Shown: piece after piece, positions 24,401 to 33,099 of the stretch | How the letters are laid out: each line of letters starts with the position of its first letter | Position numbering within the stretch: the stretch's first letter is position 1 | Assembly (NCBI GenBank): GCA_964034945.1 | Contig: OZ035962.1 | Coordinates: 112,965,234-113,029,233, forward strand | Direction of reading: 5' to 3' | DNA from: Chrysopilus asiliformis | Lineage: Eukaryota; Arthropoda; Insecta; Diptera; Rhagionidae | Length of the DNA: 64,000 nt | Position numbers and translations under genes: made by a program | Notes under the pieces: generated by a model | What the model was told of the DNA's origin: nothing | Databases searched by the model: none | What the model saw: the letters and a program-made list of their open reading frames with translations, nothing else

Positions 24401-26141
24401 GACCCACTAATCCAGCATCAATTCCCATCTCTCTAGTCATTGTAACTGCGTCCAAAATTCAAAGTTTTCCACTGGGCTTGAAGTATCCTTTCCGAAAAAC
24501 ACTTCAAAGTCTAGGATAATACTTGGCCGTATATCCCTTACTTTCGAACTAGTTCCATCTTCATTCAAAATCTCAAAAAGAAAATTCAACCCAACTTTTA
24601 ATCCTAGAGACATACAAGTGTAAGACAACTTGTTAGGAAACTTTTCATTTCAAATACGTTACCCCGACAGGGACATGCAATACTCCGAGACCCCCGCAGC
24701 CACCCCTGAATCCATCGAATAGAAGGGAAAAAATTGCTATAAAATATATTTACAGAATTCTACTTTTACTATGTTTTTCTTTTCTTTTCTTGTGTTCAAA
24801 GTTGTAAGTCCTTAAAAGTTTTTCCACTTTTCTTTTCAGCGTGTTCTCTTTTCGAACCCGAATTTCATTCGAAAGCGCTGACTTGTGTACGAGGCTAATT
24901 TATCAAAATCGCCTAAAGTGGTAAAGTTCCTGTCACACTCTGACCCTAATTGCCGTGCACTCCACTATAGTGCGAAATTAAAGAAAAGGTACACCTCCTG
25001 TTCATGCTTCACTTATGTTTAAAATGGATTCAGAGTTTGTAAAACTTCATTCGAAATCACCTCACGCTACAACATGTCGACCTTTGCAAGAAAAAAGAAA
25101 TGTAAAACTACCCTTCCGAAAAACTTTTTTTTTTCATGGATCGATCCTGGCGCTTCGCTTTTCCAACCTATTTACTCGTTTTCTCGCAATTTTCACCAAA
25201 CGTAAACTCTATGAAACGAAATAAAAAAAAACAGACTGAATTAAACTATTTTATTTTCTTTAAATGTTGTGTTGTGTTAAGTTGAAAGGCAACCCCGAAA
25301 AGAAAAGATTACTTTCTATTTAAAAATTCTCTTTGGCCTGAAATTCTCATTATCAATGGAGAACGGGCTAAATGGATAGAGAAATGTAGGACATCTATCA
25401 TGTAAGCGATAGGAGGGCACTTTTAAAGCCGATGCCCTTAGACAAAAGTTAAAAGCTTAGAAGCCCATTAATACAACAAAAAGGGACTTCGCTCCATTCA
25501 CTTATTATACCGTCTTTTCATGAAATTCTCTATCGATTTTTCCATTTGAGGAACTCTAAAAAGGATTTACGACAACAACAGTATAACATTGTGAAAAGCA
25601 CGCTTTCATTCCAGATATTGTTATCTGATCTGAAGCTAGCAATTGTGAATTGTGGAAGAGAGTCCTGGAAAATGGAAATGAATTTTGCAATTTGATAGAT
25701 TTAGGGATGCCAAGTGGAACGCATTTTCTAAGTATTTTTAGATTTTTAAATGTTCTTTAATTAGATAATTTTAAAAAAAATCAGATCTTCTAATTCCGAA
25801 AATTTTAGGCTTGGGTTTAGGTTCCGTTCCAACCAAGAAAGTTCTTTTCCCCATTTTTTTGGTCGGCAAAATTTGCATTGAGGTTGCTGATCACAATTCC
25901 ATTGTTGGAACTTTAAAATTCTAAACCAAGGATCCTACAAGGATAAAGCAAATATCCTCCAATCAGGGAATTTAAGGTCGCTGATCACGTCAACATTTTA
26001 AAATTCCAAGTGGAAGATACTGCAGGGATATCGCTATTTTGTTTCGAAAAATATATCTCGGTTTTTTCGGTATTTCTAAGACTTTGTATAGAAAAAACTT
26101 AAACCCAACAGCTATCCATAAAATACGTCACGCCAATTTAA

Positions 26142-26400
26142 CCCTCATACTGTCCTCGGGTCATTTTTGACCCAAATTCGATTTTAATTAAAAGTATCTT
26201 CTCAACTACATGAACAATGTTTGTATGGTGTAGGCTCTGTGAACAAATTTCTTTTGAATACCGAAAACAATAATCTATTTGTTCATATTTTAATCCATTG
26301 AAGAGCACTGTAGTCTTCATGGGTCATAAATGGGTCATAATGGGTCATTCTTGACCCACGAAGACATCATACGTTATTTTTCTTAAGGACAGTATGAGGG
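26142..26400. mobile_element. 259 bp piggyBac-type MITE with TTAA duplication
   Basis: The termini CCCTCATACTGTCC and GGACAGTATGAGGG are perfect 14 bp inverted repeats, flanked on both sides by TTAA (26138-26141 and 26401-26404), the hallmark target site of piggyBac elements. CCCT at the end also fits that superfamily. Inside are several TGGGTCA/TGACCCA motifs that form smaller palindromes near both ends. No transposase is present. Confidence 0.85.
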
Positions 26401-26404
26401 TTAA

Positions 26405-28148
26405 GAATATTAGAAAAAAATTTAATAACAAAAATATCAACAAAATAATTTATTGGTTAGAAATGTCTAAAACTAAAATATTAGAATTACTTTAATTATA
26501 CCAATAAAAAAAAATTGAACCTAAAAAGTTGATGCGATTTTACAAAGTTAAAAAAAAATAAATCTTCAATAATTTATAAAAATTTAATACAAGCCACTGA
26601 AATCGTTTACAATATTAAAAGAAAAATTCCAAAAAAAAAGAATGGTCCGAAATAGCATGTGGGAACGAGAAAAATGAGTCTCTAATCAGAATTTCCATAC
26701 CATGGGGAAACGAAATTCCCCAAGGAGAAAATTTCATGGAACGACAGGATAAAAATCAGAGTTTCTCAATAGTGAGAGAGTCTAAAGCGAAACAGTATTC
26801 CGGAGAGCAACAGAATTATATTGAGTACATATATTTAAGGCGCATGTTCACGAAGGTGCTGTTGGCATGTCATTATTGCCTGTTATGAACGCATCTTCCT
26901 TGTTACTGAAACACGGCAAACGAACTGGATATCCAAAAGTCCAAAGGGCTAAATGAAGCATGAAGTGTCATTGCCAAATGGTCTGGGGTATTCCGTTCAC
27001 AAATACATCCCTTCACACTCGATAGCTTCGATACACCCCCAAGCGACTGATGCGATTCAAAGTTATTTTTCCCTCAATTTTCCGAGTGTTTTCTTTGGAA
27101 TTTCAGTTGAACGATTTCATGGAAGGTGTGTGTGAGAAATTCATTGGTTTTCTTGTTGCATTCTCTGTTCTTGTAACACACAGACAACATATACCAAATT
27201 GGTTTCAGGGAAAATGTCACATGAATTTTTGTGGAGTCGGCTGATTGTCCATTCTTTAATTAACACACCCTAGGGGCGAGGGTTATTGGTCTATTACCAA
27301 TATTGTCCAATCCTATGTTTTGGATGCCAACCCCCTCGTCGATATTAGTTCGATACAGAAACGAATCGAGTCGATTCCGTGTCTGCAATTACTGCCATAT
27401 GCGATTAGACATGTACGGGGAAACGGGAACGTGACAAACAAGGAATATCGGCTACGGGTAGAAATTGGGTATTGGACAGGAAGTATAGCAGCAGTCGAAT
27501 CAAAACAGATTATACATTCTAGCGTAGACACAAACGTTACGATAATTGCTTACGGAAATTCACAGCTAAAACTAACAACACAGCAGAGACATGAATTCAA
27601 GTGAGAAGGATCCCTCTTTATTATTATAATACACCCTATACGAATTTTCATATCCTCAACCCCCGCTAAATCTTCTTTGCCCACTTACATTTTCCAATCC
27701 GCACCTCAAATAACGCATACTAATTCGTTTAATGCCTGACAGTCTACAACGTATTCAGACAGCATTCGAATCCTAAGGGGTGAAAATTTCTAGCTTGAGG
27801 GTTAGTATTTAGCCTGCATTAGTCCTCACGTGACTAACAGGATTTAAAGATATGACAATACGTACAAGTACACACCCATAAAAAGACTCTCAGTATTTTA
27901 GGTACTCTGGTATTCTGTGGCACCGATTAACAAATATACAATGACAAAATATCGTTAAAGCCATCGCACGATCTACAATAAGAAAACAATGTTTTTCGCT
28001 TTTACAGACAAACCCGTTATGGTAGAGGAAGCAGTTTTGCTAAGTGAATTTATTCTGCGATACATCATTTAGAAAATAAATTCAAAAAAAAATCGTAAGC
28101 GTGAATGGGCGTTAAATTAAATTGTAGCACCTCAGATTTTTTTCTATA
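26405..28148. other. Non-coding stretch
   Basis: No protein family, RNA gene or repeat was recognised. The longest open frame (27320-27604, plus) overlaps another open frame on the opposite strand and has no visible motif. Confidence 0.45.
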
Positions 28149-28769
28149 CTTAAAGGTAGAACCTATCGTACGTCGATGCGTCCGTCATGCGTGCGTCCGG
28201 TTGACAGTTCGAGTAGAATCAACGGGCTGCTATAAGTACTCCCATAATAATGCGTTTTCCGATGCGGCAACCGCATAGAGTAGGTCGAATTTCTACTTTT
28301 ACATGCGGCAACGCACGGAAATGTCATTTCGCAAAAAAGTTTGTTTACGATTTAAGCAATTTAAGTATGGAACAAATTGAAAGTAATTGTTTCGACGATA
28401 AACTAATAGAAGAAGTGCAAAACAATGAGTTAACTCCAGGGCACCAATCATGTATTGCGACGCGTCTCTGTCTTTCGACTTCGACGCAGCTTTTAACTCT
28501 TGATTTCGCCATATCAGAAGCTTCACATTTCCTGGAATGACAGTCAGAATCACGTTTCGATTCATAGTGACGATCCGCTAAATTTCAAGCTGCAGATATG
28601 GCAAAGTCAAGAGTTAAAAGCTGCGTCGAAGTCGAAAGACAGAGACGCGTCGCAATACATGATTGGTGCCCAGATTTGTTGCCGCACCCAACTGTCACCG
28701 CATCGAACTGTCAGACGGACGCACGCATGACGGACGCATCGACGTACGATTCAGGTTCTCGCTTAAAGT
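28149..28769. mobile_element. Two-level fold-back element
   Basis: Outer arms of about 55-60 bp (28149-28208 and complement at about 28710-28769; core GTACGTCGATGCGTCCGTCA) enclose a second pair of inner arms of about 75 bp. The inner arms lie at about 28438-28511 and, as complement, 28598-28672 (core AATCATGTATTGCGACGCGT). Between the inner arms are about 85 bp that are themselves partly palindromic. The open frames here (for example 28250-28540 plus and 28299-28565 minus) share peptides only because of the inverted repeats. This is probably a non-autonomous fold-back transposon. Confidence 0.7.
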
Positions 28770-29389
28770 CTTTGAGTGCGGAAGTAAAACTCAAGTTTTT
28801 AAACATTTTCTTAACAAAAATAAAATTGCGGAAATATTTACAAAATTTAAAAAAAAATATCTTTTGATTAATTTCAACCCAGAATTTCATATTAAATTCC
28901 TTCGGCACTGTTCCATTTTCTTGGGTACCATTTAGAAGATCTTTTTGCAATTGCAAGACAGTTCCAAATGTCACTCTCTACTGGTTTCTGTGAAACAAAT
29001 TAAGGCCAAACACCAACGTGCAACTGAAAATTCCGACTAGCATCCGTCGTGACGACAAAAATATTAAAACCAGGTTTCACTGTGCAACCATATGGGGATA
29101 AATGCGGGGAATTTTCTGAGGGTAGCTAAAAAGGGCACTAGTTACAGTCGCAGTTAATTAAATTTTGCTGAACTTGTACATGCCGAAATGTTGGTCGTTC
29201 ACACAAAACATTGGGAGTTTCCTCCGGAGAGTTGACGGGATAACGAAACGACAGAATACACAGCAACCGATAGCGCTAAACAGGACAATGACGATGGCAA
29301 TGGCGATAACTATGACGATGGGCAACGGGTAAACGGGATCAACGGGATATCCATCCGGTACAGGAATTTTCCTAGGTAAAGTTCACTTC
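28770..29389. other. Non-coding left flank of the retrotransposon
   Basis: No gene was recognised. A GAC/GAT-rich low-complexity patch is seen at about 29280-29340. The final bases before the LTR are ACTTC (29385-29389), part of the probable target duplication. Confidence 0.5.
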
Positions 29390-29466
29390 TGTTGCAGGCG
29401 TCTGTAAACAAACAAATAAAAGATCAAATTTTAATTTCGAAATGCAAAGATTTGTCGCTAACTTAC

Positions 29467-29544
29467 CTTGATTTTTGTTCAAAAGTTTCTGGACACCTCC
29501 ATGAGTGAATCCTTTCCCCTAGTTCCAGCTGTCGTTGATGATAT
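29467..29544 (-). CDS. Antisense LTR exon
   Basis: A 78 bp exon between acceptor CTTTTTTTTCTAG and donor CAAG|GTAAGT. In the phase left by the exon ending at 29627 it is open throughout (YHQRQLELGERIHSW, then CPETFEQKS). It joins the exon starting at 29401, again in frame. The matched phase over two junctions argues against chance. The product is unrecognised: charged and probably helical. Confidence 0.4.
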
Positions 29545-29626
29545 CTAGAAAAAAAAGATAAGACCAAATTTAACAACGGAAATAAAAACAATAGAGACAA
29601 TAACAATTCTACATAAATATACTTAT

Positions 29627-29703
29627 CTTGAAATTAGCAAATCATAGTAATTTGGATGAATTGCTGATCCCGTCGATGTATCTGGAGAACAGTCCTTTGG
29701 AAC
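29627..29703 (-). CDS. Antisense LTR exon with an imperfect donor
   Basis: Follows a clear acceptor (TTTTTCTTTCAG). The 25 codons plus two bases (start VPKDCSPDTSTG, end NYYDLLIS) continue the frame from 29811. At its end the sequence is CAAG|ATAAGT, one base from the consensus CAAG|GTAAGT. If it is not spliced there, translation ends two codons later at TAA. Both LTRs have the same base. Confidence 0.4.
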
Positions 29704-29810
29704 CTGAAAGAAAAACAAGAAAAAAATTAGGTCAAATCATTTTTCACTTCATTTGACTTTAAGAGTAAAAGGCTTCAGTTTGTTGATAAACAAAAACTTA
29801 TCTGACTTAC

Positions 29811-29911
29811 CGAAAATGGACTTCCCTTATGTTTTCCGGGAATTTCCTTTAGATCTGCCATCCTGGACCCGGTGAATGCTCGCTGCTCGTCAAAATACTC
29901 CGACTAAACAC
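29811..29911 (-). CDS. Antisense LTR exon with the start codon
   Basis: A 101 bp exon between a good acceptor (GTATTTTAG) and a consensus donor (G|GTAAGTCAG). ATG at 29861 is preceded by CCAGG and followed by G. The 17 codons read MADLKEIPGKHKGSPFS and end exactly at a codon boundary. Upstream of the ATG the same frame contains a stop, so the exon before it (ending 29984) would be 5' untranslated, although it contains a cysteine-rich open stretch (CLNCIIGNSD) in another frame. An identical exon lies in the 3' LTR at 39114-39214. Confidence 0.45.
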
Positions 29912-32075
29912 CTAAAATACACAAAAAGAAGTATTAGAAAATTTCACTACTTCCACAGTTGAATTAAAAAAAATTATACTCACGTTTGACATTAGATCCT
30001 TGACAAAAACCTTTCTTTACATTCGGATCACTGTTGCCGATAATGCAGTTCAGACAAAACACTTGTAAATGAAAATTTTTATTGCGAGGGGTCGCTGTGG
30101 TCTAGCCCGCCGCGAATTTAAACCACGTAAGAGATGTTAAATCAAACTCTCATCAATTTTAAAGTTGATAACATTTAACTACTCTTGGAGTTTAAAGTTT
30201 CTGATCTAGCTTCATTTGCTATTTAACTCTACTGCCAATCAGTTCACTTTAAATCAAAATCAACGTACAAGTTCCTTTTTGTGAAGGAGGCGATTTTTCT
30301 TCCTCGTAAATCTTAAATTAAATTTTTTTAAATCGAGGTTCATTTTTGTCAAGTGTTTAAAAAAATCAGGGAAAGAGTGAGTGCAATTTAATTATGGTGA
30401 ATAGTGCCTGAAGCTAATGTGGAAAATTTCTTATAGCCACTGGAACCGAGTTGCAGTAGAGGGTGTAGCAGAGGAAGAGAAAATCTTTGGTTGCAGCTAA
30501 GTGCACGATTTTTTTTTTGAATTTCTAATTTTTTTGAAATATTTGATCGCCGACAATTTTTTTGGGAACAAAATAACATGTGGTCTTTCCCTTTATGACA
30601 AAAGTGCAAAATAGCAAAGTGCGATATGAAAATGCTATACAACGCCATTAAATTTATGCTAAACGTCGAAGGGCCATTAAATTTATGCTAAACGTCGTCG
30701 CCAAAATTTTACCGTCGTCAGTTTTTTTTTCTAAAACTCATACATAATTTTGGACTATGTGCGTTTTTCTGGTGAAACTTGCTTGAAAAGTTCAAGTGAA
30801 GGTCATCGTTACTGCATTTTACAAAGGAAATTATTCTCTGCTTGTTACCAAGGCTGTAACAATAGAGTAACGGTCCAACTTCTACAAAATTCGAAGCTAG
30901 GAACAATTCTACAGCGATCTTCTGTGCATTGTCGGACAAAATCCAATTGAAACGGACAAAAATTTTTTTTTGAATTTATGGCGCATTGAAACAATTTTGT
31001 ATTTCATTCCAAGTATTAAAACATTGTGAAGTTTTCTACCATAACGGACTTTCAAATTTTGAATCAGAATTCTTTAATAGACGTCGTTAAATATCTCACT
31101 GGGCCCAATGATATATCGAAACATAACAAAAAGAAAAAAAGAACAAGTGTATGCGACGTAGTATTTTTTTGATTTAGCATAAAATATTTTTTATGTGTGG
31201 TAGATTATTACCTTTTTGGTGTAAACATATATCTCGATGTTTTCCTTTTTTTTAACTATTTAGTTCGTTGATAACAGTAGATTAGTTAATAATGCATGTT
31301 TGATTATTTATAAAATTATTTCATCCTCTTATTTATTTATTGCCTAACTGTAGGCGTATGTTCAATTATTTATTATCAACATTTTATTTAAATTTTTTTG
31401 TAGCTAAGTTGCACGTTATTGGAATATTTATATATTCAATTCTTTGCCATATATAAGTTTAAAATTGATAAAATTTTAACAGACATTAGCACTTATTACG
31501 CTTACATATTCTATTCCAAATTTTCATTAATTGCCTGCTATTTTATATTTTTTTTAATTTGTTGCGCCTATTACTATTTGTAAATTATTATATAATATAT
31601 ATTTAAAGCATGGTAAATGAGACTTTATTTTCGTCTTTTCCCATCATTAAACTTTTCGTAACCATGTGTTAACGCCGTGAGTAAAGGGGGGCAGGGATTA
31701 TACTCATGGAGAGTAATGAGAACTCAACTTTAAAATCATGAGCTAAGACTCAAACCCGATTTTAGGAAAATGTGGACTTCCGGTCGGAATCTTTATGTCC
31801 TCTTCCCATCCTCGAAATTCCCTTCCTCGAAATTCCCATCATCGACTTAAGAAGGCATGAGAATTTTTGTGTAGCGTGGAATTTAGAAAAGGAGAGAGCA
31901 AGACCCTACCCCATCCGGCGAGCATAGTCGAAATAAAATTACCAGCATGCCTTCGATGCCTCTCACTTCTACAAAACAAAAGGGTTGTTAAATATGTTGC
32001 CAACCGGCAAGGATCAACGAGTTGTAACACACCCTCTTACAAGCCCTTCATCTATACACCCACACGTTACATAAA

Positions 32076-32119
32076 TGGCGCCCAACGCCTTTATCATTAC
32101 AAAATGGCGCCCAACGTGG
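32076..32119 (+). promoter_or_regulatory. Two tandem tRNA-Lys primer-binding-site matches
   Basis: TGGCGCCCAACG starts four bases after the LTR end (32076-32087), and TGGCGCCCAACGTGG occurs 29 bp further (32105-32119). Both are complementary to the 3' end of insect tRNA-Lys, including CCA. The second is the longer match (15 against 12 bases). Each is preceded by a TTACA-like sequence, so the LTR end and primer site look duplicated as a unit. Confidence 0.8.
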
Positions 32120-32380
32120 CTGGCTGTCGCACAGTTTTCCTGCACGGAAATCTGAGACAGGCTGCCGAGTCCTTAACGGACAGAGCATTCCCCCCATTCT
32201 CTTCCCATTATCCTTCCTAATTTTTTGTCCTTTTCCCTTATTTTTTCCTTTTGAATAAAGATTCCATTCAAATCAAAATTTTTTTTATACACACAAAATC
32301 AATCAATTTTTCTTTCTTAGTTTTCAAAATCAATAGTTTAAATTTCACTAAATATTTATAAACTTTTTCTAAACAATGTG

Positions 32381-32680
32381 AGTCCCGGAACACAAAGTTT
32401 ATAATAACAAAGTGTTTCGCGTTTGCCACATTGTCACGAGATTGTTTTAAACCTGAAATACCGTTTGTATGCTAGAGATCATAATTTGGTAAAGAAATTT
32501 TGATGTGTCCCGACTCAGATGTCATAACATTTGTAATCGCGTTTGCCATTAAAAAGAATAGATACAAATTAAGAAATTGTAAACAATTTATCATGAGATA
32601 AATATTGAACAGAAATTGGTTTTCTTTACTTTGGAGTCCCGAGTCATAAAGTTCAAAGAACAGAATGATCCGCGTTTGCC
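32381..32680 (+). promoter_or_regulatory. Three spaced repeats in the leader
   Basis: Each unit has GTCCCG (32382, 32507 and 32636) followed 31-36 bp later by CGCGTTTGCC (32418-32427, 32538-32547 and 32671-32680). The core is identical in all three in otherwise AT-rich, diverged sequence, so it has probably been preserved as a protein-binding site. The position between LTR and gag is that of the insulator in the Drosophila gypsy element, but the motif is different from the Su(Hw) site. An enhancer or insulator role is inference. Confidence 0.55.
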
Positions 32681-33099
32681 CACGGAAAGAAAAGATTTTT
32701 TTTTAAATTTTTATGCAATTTTTCTCTCTAGCTACATAACTGATCACCATTAAGTTTTCCTAATGCCACAATTAGTCACATTTTCCTCAACATCTTGAAT
32801 AAAATATGTTCTCTTAGCTCCATGTTTTGATTTCTGCTCCCTTTGTTATATGAATTGAATTTTGAAGAAATAAAAATATTTTGGCAATTTCTTTTTGAGA
32901 AATAAATAAATGAAAATCTAGTTTCGGTCTAGTAAAATAATTTATAGTTATAAATAATAAACAATTAAATACATAAGATACATTAAATATACAAAATTAA
33001 TTATAAAATAATACATCAAACATACAATTTCTAAATATATAATACAATTATTATAAAAATTAAGAAAATATAAAATCTGCAATTCGGCTTTAATGGGTG

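Larger units (their letters stand above)
17756..26137. other. Non-coding stretch, no gene recognised
   Basis: Apart from the small repeats listed separately, the region is AT-rich with homopolymer runs (for example 19135-19147 and 22700-22718). A diverged direct duplication of about 100 bp is visible near 25875-26035 (blocks GCTGATCAC and TTTAAAATTC). A 63-codon minus-strand frame at 24437-24628 has a protein-like composition but no recognisable family; see findings. Confidence 0.45.
29383..29990 (-). ncRNA. Predicted antisense spliced transcript unit of the 5' LTR
   Basis: On the minus strand the following signals occur in order: donor AAAC|GTGAGT (exon end 29984); acceptor TATTTTAG (exon 29911-29811) with donor TCG|GTAAGT; acceptor TTCTTTCAG (exon starting 29703); acceptor TTTTTTCTAG (exon 29544-29467) with donor CAAG|GTAAGT; and acceptor TTGTTTACAG (exon from 29401). 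The exon 29911-29811 has ATG at 29861 in good context (A at -3, G at +4). Its 17 codons join in phase to the next exon. A frame stays open through 29467 if the exon starting at 29703 ends at AAG 29627, where the donor reads ATAAGT, not GTAAGT. In this copy the last exon stops at TGA 29383-29385 in flanking DNA. The start of the transcript is not defined, and no protein family was recognised. It may be coding or a spliced non-coding RNA. Confidence 0.5.
29390..32071 (+). repeat. 5' long terminal repeat
   Basis: Begins TGTTGCAG and ends GTTACA. It matches the 3' copy at an offset of 9,303 bp with no difference noticed by eye. Plus-strand signals expected of an LTR are a TATA-like stretch at about 31590-31606 and AATAAA at 31932-31937, which would place R roughly at 31620-31955 and U5 after it; these limits are estimates. 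The first 700 bp carry minus-strand splice signals, annotated separately. Short open frames elsewhere in the LTR on both strands show no known domain. Confidence 0.95.
32072..33099 (+). other. Retrotransposon leader (5' untranslated region)
   Basis: About 1 kb between the 5' LTR and gag. It opens with two primer-binding-site matches, holds three spaced repeats (listed separately), an AATAAA at about 32253, and a short upstream ORF from ATG 33093 that overlaps the gag start in another frame. The remainder is very AT-rich. Confidence 0.8.

Noticed and set aside
29984..30110. Cysteine-bearing open stretch (CLNCIIGNSD) upstream of the antisense ATG as the start of a THAP-type zinc finger
   Set aside because: Only part of the pattern is present, there is no ATG in that frame, and joining to the next exon gives a stop after a few codons.
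30388..30950. LTR open frames of 66-86 codons on both strands
   Set aside because: Identical in both LTRs only because the LTRs are identical; no motif and no link to the splice chain of the antisense unit was found.
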